Part shown: positions 1-6,120 of the stretch, piece by piece
Numbering within the stretch: position 1 is the stretch's first letter
Layout: each line of letters begins with the position of its first letter
Assembly (NCBI GenBank): GCA_905236895.1
Contig: CAJOQI010000010.1
Coordinates: 1 to 6,911 of the forward strand
DNA length: 6,911 bases
Direction of reading: 5' to 3'
From: an uncultured Peptostreptococcaceae bacterium
GTDB lineage: Bacteria > Bacillota > Clostridia > Peptostreptococcales > Anaerovoracaceae
Position numbers and translations under genes: made by a program
Notes under the pieces: model-generated
Database searches by the model: none
What the model was told of the DNA's origin: nothing
The model's input: only the letters and a program-made list of their open reading frames with translations

Positions 1-20
1 AACCTAATACTTCTAAGAAC

Positions 21-46
21 AAGAGCCCGCTTAGGCGGGCTCTTTT
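21..46 (+). terminator. Intrinsic terminator of an upstream gene
   Basis: A 10-bp perfect stem pairs 21-30 (AAGAGCCCGC) with 35-44 (GCGGGCTCTT) around a TTAG loop. A short T run follows, partly inside the 3' arm. The GC-rich core and T tail fit a rho-independent terminator reading rightward. It should end transcription of a gene lying before the window and separate it from the methyltransferase gene downstream. The other strand lacks a clear T tail, so I call it one-directional. Confidence 0.88.
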
Positions 47-131
47 AATCCATGAAGAACCGCCATGCATCTTCGCCGGGCACAGCTTACGGAGGTTTTT
101 TATCCCAAAGGCTACGAAAAATGACTTGGAA

Positions 132-140
132 TGATATAAT
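132..140 (+). promoter_or_regulatory. Extended -10 promoter of the methyltransferase gene
   Basis: TGATATAAT at 132-140 is a perfect extended -10 element (TG, one base, TATAAT). No convincing -35 hexamer lies 16-18 bp upstream, which is acceptable for an extended -10 promoter. Transcription would be expected to begin near 146-148, only a few bases before the ATG at 150. The same nine bases recur before the zinc-ribbon gene at 3610-3618. The assignment is by consensus only. Confidence 0.65.
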
Positions 141-149
141 AGAACCGCT

Positions 150-1538
150 ATGGAAATAAAAGAGAAGGTTAAATTAAAAATCACGGATATGTCCGCGGAG
201 GGCAACGGAATTGGCAGGACGGAAGAGGGTTTGACAGTCTTTGTTTCAGGTGCGGTGCTTGGAGATGTTGTTGAGGCGGAAATAACAAAGATAAAAAAGA
301 ATTACGCTCTTGCAGACTGCAGTCTAATCCTGGAAAGATCCCCATATAGGCAGGATAGATATTGCAAATGGCAGGATGTTTGTGGTGGCTGCGGACTGGG
401 GGAACTCAGCTATGAGACCCAGACCAAGTTAAAGGAAGAACAGGTAAGGAATAAGTTAAAGAGAATAGGTGGCATAGGGGACCCAAATCTAAAGCCCATA
501 GTTGTAGCGGAAGAAAAGGAAGTGTTTAATTACCGCAACAAAGCCGTTATGGCGGTGGGGGAAGATTTTGAAGGAAATCCGATTATAGGCTTCAGAGAGA
601 GGGAAAAAGGGAGAATCATAGATTGCGACCAGTGCATGCTCCAGGCGCCTCCGGCGAAGGCAGTGGCTAAAGTGATTAGGGATTATATGAGGGAGAATCA
701 TGTGCCCGCCTATGACCGAAAAAACAACAGCGGGCTTCTTCGCCATGTAATAGTAAAGACCTCTTTTGATACGGGAGAGGTAATGGTGGTTCTTGTAATA
801 AATGGCAAGAATCTTCCGGAAGAGGAAAGTCTGATAACAGCTCTTGATGAAGCTGTAGTAGGGGACTATTCCCTGGAATCGGTGGCAGTTAATATAAACA
901 AAAATCCCGGCGGAGAAATCCTGAGTGAAAAAACTTTGATTTTGGCCGGGAAGGGCAGCATAGATGACGGCTTGTGTGGCTTGAAATTCCAAGTTTCTCC
1001 CATGTCCTTCTATCAAGTGAATCCGACCATGGCGGAGAAACTTTATGAGAAGGTTATGGAGTACGGGGCCATTGGCCATGATAGCAAGGTATTGGATCTA
1101 TATTGCGGAGTTGGAACCCTTGGACTAATTGCTGCTTCAAGAGGAGCAAAGTCCGTTGTGGGAGTGGAGGAAATCTCCGGGGCAATTCTGGATGCCAATA
1201 GGAATGCGGTGATTAATGGAATCGTAAATGCTGTTTTCTATACGGGGAAGGCAGAGGATGTGCTTGTGGAGGATGGCTCCCTAACGGAGGGATTGAATGG
1301 TAATTCCTTTGATACCATAATTATGGATCCTCCCCGAAAGGGTTGCGACGGAAGGGTGCTGGAGTTCATAGGTAAGTCCGGCGCCAATAGGCTGGTCTAT
1401 GTATCTTGCGATCCCGCTACCCAAGCAAGGGATATCAAAGCCTTGGCGGAATATGGTTTTAGGATGGAAGAGGCCACACCATTCGATATGTTCCCGAATA
1501 CTACGGAGGTTGAGAATATTTGCCTCTTGAGGAGATAA
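150..1538 (+). CDS. rlmD: 23S rRNA (uracil-C5)-methyltransferase, RlmD/RlmCD (RumA) family
   Basis: This 462-residue protein is a SAM-dependent methyltransferase that should place a methyl group on C5 of a uracil in 23S rRNA. In E. coli RlmD acts at U1939; some Gram-positive members (RlmCD) modify both U747 and U1939, so the exact site is not fixed by sequence. An N-terminal TRAM RNA-binding domain covers roughly residues 1-60. Cys72, Cys78 and Cys81 (C-x5-C-x2-C) with Cys162 form the expected 4Fe-4S site. FYQVN (near residue 287) and the SAM loop VLDLYCGVGTLGL (from residue 314) are followed by DPPRKGCD, the nucleophile Cys420 in VSCDPAT, and the general-base candidate Glu455. Length is normal and all key residues are intact. 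ATG 150 is the only usable start, because an in-frame TGA sits at 132-134 and the next Met is inside the TRAM domain. No Shine-Dalgarno precedes it. The usual H-V-E near the C terminus reads E-V-E. It appears monocistronic, though I see no clear terminator after it. Confidence 0.95.
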   Translation: MEIKEKVKLKITDMSAEGNGIGRTEEGLTVFVSGAVLGDVVEAEITKIKKNYALADCSLILERSPYRQDRYCKWQDVCGGCGLGELSYETQTKLKEEQVRNKLKRIGGIGDPNLKPIVVAEEKEVFNYRNKAVMAVGEDFEGNPIIGFREREKGRIIDCDQCMLQAPPAKAVAKVIRDYMRENHVPAYDRKNNSGLLRHVIVKTSFDTGEVMVVLVINGKNLPEEESLITALDEAVVGDYSLESVAVNINKNPGGEILSEKTLILAGKGSIDDGLCGLKFQVSPMSFYQVNPTMAEKLYEKVMEYGAIGHDSKVLDLYCGVGTLGLIAASRGAKSVVGVEEISGAILDANRNAVINGIVNAVFYTGKAEDVLVEDGSLTEGLNGNSFDTIIMDPPRKGCDGRVLEFIGKSGANRLVYVSCDPATQARDIKALAEYGFRMEEATPFDMFPNTTEVENICLLRR

Positions 1539-1584
1539 AGAATCCGTTGAGAGAGGATACCAATCGCTTATTGAGAAGAGGATA
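1527..1584 (+). repeat. Three imperfect TTGAG..GATA direct repeats, possible operator
   Basis: Three related purine-rich words occur in tandem: TTGAGGAGATA from 1527, TTGAGAGAGGATA from 1547 and TTGAGAAGAGGATA from 1571. They are offset by 20 and 24 bases, about two helical turns. The first overlaps the last codons of the methyltransferase gene, and the third contains the predicted -35 of the secreted-protein promoter. This arrangement would suit a transcription factor bound on one face of the helix, but purine-rich words also arise by chance. No regulator is identified. Confidence 0.35.
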
Positions 1585-1599
1585 TAATTGTTGTATACT
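1571..1599 (+). promoter_or_regulatory. Probable sigma-A promoter for the secreted transglutaminase-like protein
   Basis: A -35-like TTGAGA (1571-1576) and a -10-like TATACT (1594-1599) are separated by exactly 17 bp. The predicted start is near 1606, leaving a leader of about 78 nt before the GTG at 1684. Two other candidates are close by: TATAAT at 1583-1588 without a -35, and a perfect TTGACA at 1624-1629 whose downstream -10 is poor. The leader carries a small hairpin, AAGGC/GCCTT at 1602-1617, with no T tail. Confidence 0.5.
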
Positions 1600-1670
1600 G
1601 AAAGGCACGAAAGCCTTATTGAATTGACATATTTCGCAGGTTTTTATAGGTGAATGATAAGTAAAGATTT

Positions 1671-1676
1671 AAGGAG
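1671..1676 (+). promoter_or_regulatory. Ribosome binding site selecting GTG 1684
   Basis: AAGGAG at 1671-1676 lies 7 nt before the GTG at 1684, a near-ideal spacing. An in-frame ATG at 1654 lies upstream of this site and has no Shine-Dalgarno of its own. Starting there would add ten residues, including acidic and basic ones, in front of a canonical signal peptide. The site therefore decides the start. Confidence 0.85.
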
Positions 1677-1683
1677 AACAAAG

Positions 1684-3420
1684 GTGAAAAGAAAAGGATT
1701 TTTGTTATTGATGGTTTTAGCCATCCTTCTCTCTACGAGCTTTGCTTTTGCAGAGGGGACCTTTGCTGCAAGCGGCAATTTGGATCTTGAAGGCGGTGTA
1801 AAATCAATCATGATTTCCGTGCCTACTCCATCCCTCAATGTGAAGGATGGATGGGATGAGAGCAAGACCCACTATTATGAAAACGGAAAGACGAAGACGG
1901 GCTTTGTTTCGATAAACGGAACAACTTACTTCTTCGATAAAAAAGGCGAATTCAAGAGCCTTACTGGAATGGTAAAAGACGAGCAGGGCAATTGGAAGTT
2001 CGTCAGAAACGGCAAGGTTGATTATAATGCCACAGGACTTGTACAAAGCGTTCAGGCCGGCCACAAATCCAAAGGTAGCTACTACTATGTAGAAAACGGC
2101 GAGTTCAAGAAGGACGCTACCGGAATGGTAAAGGGAATCCAGCCCGACAGCTCCGTAAAGGGCAATTGGTATTTTGTTCTGAATGGCCAGTACAAAGGAA
2201 GCGGAACCGGTCTTGTGGAATGCATTCAGGCCGGCCACACATCTCAGGGTAAATACTTCTATGTTGAAAACGGCGTTTTCGTGAAAAATGCCAACGGAAT
2301 GGTAAAGGGAATCCAGCCCAATAGCTCCGTAAAAGGCAATTGGTATTATGTTCAGGATGGCCAGTACAAGGGAAACGGAACAGGCCTTGTAGAGTGTATT
2401 CAAGCAGGACATAAATCCCAGGGCAAGTTCTTCTATGTTGAAAAAGGCGTATTTCAGAAGGATGTCAGCGGCATGGTAAAGGGCATTCAGCCCAAGAGCT
2501 CCGTGGAAGGAAATTGGTATTACGTAGTTAACGGCCAGTTTAAGGGAAGCGGAAACGGTCTCGTGAAATGCGTGCAGGCAGGACATAAATCCGAAGGAAA
2601 CTATTTCTACGTTGAAAACGGAGAATTCAAGAAGGATGCCACGGGAATCGTAAAAGGAATCCAGCCCAATAGTTCCATTAAGGGTAATTGGTATTATGTT
2701 CGTGGAGGACAGTTCAAGTCTACGGAAACCGGCCTTGCAGACTGTGTTCAGGCAGGATACCAGTCAAAGGGAAAAGTATACTACGTAAAGAACGGTGCGT
2801 GGCAGAAGAGCTTCACCGGAGTAGCGGATGCCGCTTCCGACGGTAGAAATTATTATATTAAAAACGGAACATGGCTTAAGACGAATACCACAGCATCCCT
2901 TAACGGTAGTGACTATGTGATTATTGAGGGTATAGCATCAAAGGTTTCTTCGGAATCTGACAGAACCCTTTGGAGAGCCATGAAGGTCGTTGAAAACATT
3001 ACCGACGACAGCATGTCCAAAGAACAGAAACTTAGAAAATGCTTTGATTATGTAAGAACCAACTATAGGGAGTCCCGTCCAAGAACACCTCATTATACGG
3101 GCACCGATTGGCCTATCATCTATGCAAACGATATGTTTGTAAGAGGCAACGGAAACTGCTGCAGTTATGCTGCCGCTTTCGCCTATACCGCCAAGGCCAT
3201 AGGCTATACGGAAGTCTATGCTTGCAATAGCGGTGGTCACGGATGGGCAGAGGTTGACGGATTGGTTTACGATCCTGAATGGAGTTTGCACGGACCATAT
3301 ATTTATACTCAGTATGGACCCTATGATTATTATGGAACCACATATTCCCCCCAGCGTACGGATATGAATTATAGGGGAGCAATAGCTACAGGCTATGCAT
3401 ATATGAGAGTAAAGATATAA
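1684..3420 (+). CDS. Secreted cell-wall-binding-repeat protein with C-terminal transglutaminase-like domain
   Basis: This is a 578-residue exported protein from GTG 1684. Residues 1-23 form a signal peptide: a Lys/Arg start, a Leu-rich core, and AFA before Glu24. Residues about 56-100 hold degenerate YY..NGK..TGF-type repeats typical of wall- or choline/glucan-binding modules. Residues 117-377 are nine regular 29-residue units built on TG-[LM]-V...NWYYV.NGQ..., with a shorter degenerate unit on each side. Residues about 410-578 resemble a transglutaminase-like (papain-fold) domain. The signature GNC-C-SYAAAF gives Cys492 as likely nucleophile, GGHGWAEV gives His519, and VYDPEW gives Asp530. 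Such domains act as peptidases or cross-linkers in the wall; which applies here cannot be told. There is no LPXTG motif or C-terminal anchor, so retention probably relies on the repeats. The gene has its own predicted promoter and terminator. Family placement is firm; substrate and role are unknown. Confidence 0.9.
   Translation: MKRKGFLLLMVLAILLSTSFAFAEGTFAASGNLDLEGGVKSIMISVPTPSLNVKDGWDESKTHYYENGKTKTGFVSINGTTYFFDKKGEFKSLTGMVKDEQGNWKFVRNGKVDYNATGLVQSVQAGHKSKGSYYYVENGEFKKDATGMVKGIQPDSSVKGNWYFVLNGQYKGSGTGLVECIQAGHTSQGKYFYVENGVFVKNANGMVKGIQPNSSVKGNWYYVQDGQYKGNGTGLVECIQAGHKSQGKFFYVEKGVFQKDVSGMVKGIQPKSSVEGNWYYVVNGQFKGSGNGLVKCVQAGHKSEGNYFYVENGEFKKDATGIVKGIQPNSSIKGNWYYVRGGQFKSTETGLADCVQAGYQSKGKVYYVKNGAWQKSFTGVADAASDGRNYYIKNGTWLKTNTTASLNGSDYVIIEGIASKVSSESDRTLWRAMKVVENITDDSMSKEQKLRKCFDYVRTNYRESRPRTPHYTGTDWPIIYANDMFVRGNGNCCSYAAAFAYTAKAIGYTEVYACNSGGHGWAEVDGLVYDPEWSLHGPYIYTQYGPYDYYGTTYSPQRTDMNYRGAIATGYAYMRVKI
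2032..2814 (+). repeat. Array of nine 87-bp units (4.5 copies of a 174-bp two-part repeat)
   Basis: The coding sequence has an exact 87-bp period starting at 2032, 2119, 2206, 2293, 2380, 2467, 2554, 2641 and 2728. Two unit types alternate strictly. Type B is built on GLV.C.QAGH.S.G..FYVENG, and type A on GMVKGIQP.SSVKGNWYYV.NGQ. The larger period is therefore 174 bp or 58 residues; for example, the A-unit GGAATGGTAAAGGG core recurs at 2122 and 2296. A shorter degenerate unit lies before the array (about 1963-2031), and a wall-binding-like repeat follows it from 2815. Copies differ at many synonymous positions, so they were not recently copied from one another. Confidence 0.92.
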
Positions 3421-3464
3421 GTAAATCGAGGGATAGAGCCTTTAACTCATAAGCTTTACATTAT

Positions 3465-3505
3465 GGCATTGCGCAACTTATAGAAAAGCTGCGCAATGCC
3501 TTTTT
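3465..3505 (+). terminator. Strong intrinsic terminator after the secreted-protein gene
   Basis: An 11-bp perfect stem pairs 3465-3475 (GGCATTGCGCA) with 3490-3500 (TGCGCAATGCC) across a 14-nt loop. TTTTT follows directly at 3501-3505. It begins 45 bases after the stop codon of the transglutaminase-like gene and should isolate that gene from the downstream operon. The bases before the stem would not give a T tail on the other strand, so it is read as rightward only. Confidence 0.92.
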
Positions 3506-3609
3506 GATTGTGGCAAGACTGACCCTAAGGAAGGCAAGAGGAATCATAATCCCGAAAAAGCCGGAACTGGCAAAATGCCTGGAAAAGAGGGGATTTAAGT
3601 GACAAAATA

Positions 3610-3618
3610 TGATATAAT
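3610..3618 (+). promoter_or_regulatory. Extended -10 promoter of the zinc-ribbon/sensor operon
   Basis: TGATATAAT at 3610-3618 is a perfect extended -10, preceded by TA to give the TATG form favoured in Gram-positive bacteria. A -35 hexamer is not convincing. The expected transcription start is near 3625, leaving a leader of about 40 nt before ATG 3666. No other promoter is evident before the end of the window, so it probably drives all three downstream genes. Confidence 0.7.
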
Positions 3619-3649
3619 TATACGAACTATATGAAAAAACCAAAGAGAT

Positions 3650-3655
3650 GAGGGA
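3650..3655 (+). promoter_or_regulatory. Ribosome binding site selecting ATG 3666
   Basis: GAGGGA at 3650-3655 lies 10 nt before ATG 3666, slightly long but workable. The in-frame ATG at 3648 overlaps this site and has no usable Shine-Dalgarno. Starting at 3666 also puts the first zinc-ribbon cysteine at residue 3, as is common in proteins that open with this fold. Confidence 0.65.
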
Positions 3656-3665
3656 AGATAGTATT

Positions 3666-4400
3666 ATGAACTGTCAAAACTGTAACGCCCAGCTGAGAGA
3701 AGATGATCTTTTTTGCCCAAAATGCGGAACAAAAATCGACTCCACAGAGGAAAAGAATCAGTCCAAGCTGGACGATATGATAGATATGAGTTTTTTTGAC
3801 GATCAGGAACAAGAGTCGGAAAGAGAAGAGTCCCAGAGGATAGTTGATGGCTTTTTTAGGGAAAACAAAAAGCAGGGACAGATTCAGAAGGTTCTCGATC
3901 AAGCATGCGAAGCTCTCCGAACCCATGGGGTGGACATGACCCCTGAAGTTGAGGTGGGGATGGCTTCCCTTGGAATAGAAGAAACGAAGGAAACCATGGA
4001 AGCCCCGATTGATTCGACAGATGAAGACCTGGAGGAATTGGTAAAGAATCTTGAGGAACTGGCAGAAGAACTGGAAGAGGCGGTTGAAGAAGCTGAAGAT
4101 GGTTCTGTAACCGAAACCGACGAGGCAAGGGATGAACTGGAAAAAGAACTGGCTGAGACGGAGAAGGAAATAGAAGAAGCAAAGGAAACCGTAGAGGGCA
4201 TCTCCAAGAAAGCCAAGGGATGGATGGCAGTGCTGATAATTTTGATGGTGCTGGCAGTGCTATTCCTTATAATAGTTCTCTTTGGAAAGGATACGGCCCT
4301 TGGGCAGAAACTGATGAGCATCATAAGTTCATCTGTGTCCAGAGGGGGAGCCTTTGACGATATAACAACTGCCATAGGTGATTTAACCCGCATGATTTAG
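3666..4400 (+). CDS. Zinc-ribbon, acidic coiled-coil, single-pass membrane protein of unknown function
   Basis: The protein has 244 residues from ATG 3666. It opens with a zinc ribbon: Cys3-x2-Cys6 and Cys17-x2-Cys20, the latter in a CPKCG knuckle. Residues about 25-110 are hydrophilic and include an FFDDQEQESEREE acidic stretch. Residues about 115-175 are extremely Glu-rich with a heptad-like pattern (EELAEELEEAVEEAE) and should form an alpha-helical coiled coil. One transmembrane helix lies at residues 186-207, preceded by a KKAK patch that predicts a cytoplasmic N terminus. A 37-residue tail would be outside the cell. It is the first gene of the operon, 16 nt before the 7TM sensor gene, and shares the predicted promoter at 3610. 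I do not recognise a named family beyond the zinc ribbon. A scaffolding or regulatory role beside the sensor proteins is only inference from its position. Confidence 0.88.
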   Translation: MNCQNCNAQLREDDLFCPKCGTKIDSTEEKNQSKLDDMIDMSFFDDQEQESEREESQRIVDGFFRENKKQGQIQKVLDQACEALRTHGVDMTPEVEVGMASLGIEETKETMEAPIDSTDEDLEELVKNLEELAEELEEAVEEAEDGSVTETDEARDELEKELAETEKEIEEAKETVEGISKKAKGWMAVLIILMVLAVLFLIIVLFGKDTALGQKLMSIISSSVSRGGAFDDITTAIGDLTRMI

Positions 4401-4416
4401 GGGTAGGGAAGCACTT

Positions 4417-6120
4417 ATGTATATAAACAAATCCACTCGAACAAGAATATTTTCAATGGTGGGTATCTATTTGCTGGCGGGAATAGCCAATCTCTTGGAA
4501 TACTATGTCCCCACATTCCCGGTAAGATTATCCGCCTTTGCACAATTATGCTATTTTGCCATTTGCATTGTAGCCATGGTTTACGTTGAGAGAAACCTAA
4601 TCAACAAAACAGGTAGAAGGCTTGCCATGGTTGTTATTATGGTTGCCCTTTTTTGGCAGGCCATAAGGCTTTTCGAAATAAGTGCGGCACCATTGAACAG
4701 TCACCTGGATAGACATTTCTGGTATGCCTATTATTTCCCCATGACCTTTATACCGACGTTGATATTCTTATCGGTCCTAAACTCCGGTCTACATTCGGGG
4801 GATAAAATCAGCTCCAAATGGTATCTGCTTTTAATAATTCCTCTTGCTCTTTCGCTGGGGGTACAGACCAACGATCTTCATTTCTTAGCATTTACATTCC
4901 CCTATGGATTGGATAATTTCAACTACGGCTATCATGTGGGGCCCATCTATATAATGAGCATGACTTGGGTATTCGTCATGATATTTGCCGTAGGAGTTCT
5001 TTTACACAAAAACAATTCCCTTCAAAGAATAAGAAAATACAGATGGGTAATCTATGCCTTTGGAATTTTGATAATCATTTACTTGGTATGGTGGTTTCTT
5101 TGGCTTTACAAGGTGATTGATGGAGGACCCTTAAGAGTGATGTTTTGGGATCCGGAGATTTGGTTGGGATTCATTCTGGTGGGAATGGAACTGGCAATCC
5201 GACTGGGTTTTATCAGGTCCAACTTCAACTACGATGAGATGTATATGGATTCCACCATTCCTACGGCAATCTATGATAACAATATGAATCTCATATACAG
5301 ATCCTCCGTGAATACGGATATCACCGACGAACAAAGGGAAGAGGCCGTGGGAGGACCCGTATATGTGGATGAAAACAGAAGGCTCCATGGACAAAGAATC
5401 TCAGGAGGCTATTCATATTGGATTGAAGACTTAAGCACAATCAACAGCAGCGCCAAGGAATTGAGCCTTGTTAAAGAAATGCTTCAGCAGGACAACGATC
5501 TGATCAAGGCCGAAAACGACATGCTCGCAAGGCAGACGAAAACCGAGGAGCAGATGAAACTCTACGATATGCTATCACAGAACGTAGAGCCACAGTTGAA
5601 AAAGGTTGAGTCTTTGATTCACGCCGTTGAACCCAATGATCCCCAATTCAAGGAGAACCTTAAAAAGGCTTGCGTCTATAAGGCCTATGTTAAAAGGCTC
5701 AGTAATTTGATTTTGCTTAACAATCAGAGTGAAGTGTTAAACGCCTTTGAATTGGAGAGCAGCATGAGAGAGTCAATGGAATACCTGAAGCTCAACGGAG
5801 TGGCATGCAATTATTCCAGCCATGGAACAGGGGAGTATCCGGGAGAAAGGCTTATAATGGCATATGGTATTTTCCAGCAAATCCTTGAGGACAATCTCAA
5901 TCAAGCCAGCAGGGTTATGGTTAATCTGGATGTGGAAGATGATAGAATCAATATGGGAATCCTGGCTTCCAGCAAGGGGGATACCTTTGAAAAAGAAAAG
6001 CATCTTGAAGAGTTTAAGTCTCAGCTGGAGGATATGGGTGGAAGCCTTATCTATAACGGCGGAGAGTCCATGTATATAGATATTGAAATACCCAACGAGG
6101 AGGTGATGGCCCATGACTAA
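4417..6120 (+). CDS. 7TM histidine-kinase-like membrane sensor with degenerate kinase region
   Basis: The protein has 567 residues. Seven or eight hydrophobic helices (about 11-30, 37-57, 68-88, 102-122, 135-150, 177-197, 210-231 and a weaker one at 244-264) fill the N-terminal half, with a TNDLH element after the fifth. This arrangement resembles the histidine-kinase N-terminal 7TM family (HisKA_7TM). A short PAS-like stretch follows near residues 277-300 (STIPTAIYDNNMNLIYRS), then a coiled coil near 345-385. The C-terminal part resembles a DHp/ATPase region in layout (LYDMLSQNVEPQLKKVE, later AYVKRLSNLILL and FQQILEDNLNQA). However, I see no phospho-acceptor His in the H-box position, no proper N box, and no D-x-G-x-G loop. 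It is therefore probably a pseudokinase or receptor subunit. AGGGA at 4405-4409 supports ATG 4417, 16 nt after the zinc-ribbon gene. It overlaps the next gene by 8 nt. Membrane topology is solid; signal and output are unknown. Confidence 0.85.
   Translation: MYINKSTRTRIFSMVGIYLLAGIANLLEYYVPTFPVRLSAFAQLCYFAICIVAMVYVERNLINKTGRRLAMVVIMVALFWQAIRLFEISAAPLNSHLDRHFWYAYYFPMTFIPTLIFLSVLNSGLHSGDKISSKWYLLLIIPLALSLGVQTNDLHFLAFTFPYGLDNFNYGYHVGPIYIMSMTWVFVMIFAVGVLLHKNNSLQRIRKYRWVIYAFGILIIIYLVWWFLWLYKVIDGGPLRVMFWDPEIWLGFILVGMELAIRLGFIRSNFNYDEMYMDSTIPTAIYDNNMNLIYRSSVNTDITDEQREEAVGGPVYVDENRRLHGQRISGGYSYWIEDLSTINSSAKELSLVKEMLQQDNDLIKAENDMLARQTKTEEQMKLYDMLSQNVEPQLKKVESLIHAVEPNDPQFKENLKKACVYKAYVKRLSNLILLNNQSEVLNAFELESSMRESMEYLKLNGVACNYSSHGTGEYPGERLIMAYGIFQQILEDNLNQASRVMVNLDVEDDRINMGILASSKGDTFEKEKHLEEFKSQLEDMGGSLIYNGGESMYIDIEIPNEEVMAHD
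6098..6107 (+). promoter_or_regulatory. Strong ribosome binding site inside the 3' end of the 7TM gene
   Basis: AGGAGGTGAT at 6098-6107 is a near-complete match to the 16S rRNA anti-Shine-Dalgarno and is the best in the window. It lies within the final codons of the 7TM sensor gene, and its AGGAGG core is 9 nt before ATG 6113. The ATG at 6106 is in the 7TM reading frame and is not a start for the next gene. The layout indicates strong and probably coupled translation of the downstream kinase-like gene. Confidence 0.88.

Noticed and set aside
52..159. 35-codon frame ending inside the methyltransferase start
   Set aside because: No ribosome binding site precedes ATG 52, which sits just after the terminator, and no recognisable protein is encoded. 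The region also holds the extended -10 element. It is kept only as a competing idea to the leaderless reading.
489..1079. Minus-strand open frame of 196 codons inside the methyltransferase gene
   Set aside because: It is antisense to a gene with complete family motifs, and its translation shows no recognisable domain.
1600..1683. Possible riboswitch (c-di-GMP-type) in the secreted-protein leader
   Set aside because: GGCACGAAAGCC at 1604-1615 loosely recalls part of the GEMM core. However, the leader is too short, and the second conserved half and outer stem are absent. Only a 5-bp hairpin can be drawn.
1654..1683. ATG 1654 as start of the secreted protein
   Set aside because: It has no Shine-Dalgarno and lies upstream of the strong AAGGAG site that serves GTG 1684. 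It would also spoil the signal peptide.
1804..2586. Long open frame on the minus strand across the repeat array (260 codons)
   Set aside because: It lies fully antisense to the repeat-protein gene. The 87-bp period is a multiple of three, so an antisense frame open in one unit stays open in all. It has no ribosome binding site, and its repetitive composition is explained by the + strand.
3631..3651. Six-codon upstream frame before the zinc-ribbon gene
   Set aside because: It has no Shine-Dalgarno and no run of regulatory codons or attenuator hairpin. Frames this short occur readily by chance.
3899..4393. Ser-rich minus-strand open frame opposite the zinc-ribbon gene
   Set aside because: The Ser runs are the reverse reading of the Glu-rich coiled-coil codons. 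It is a composition artefact.
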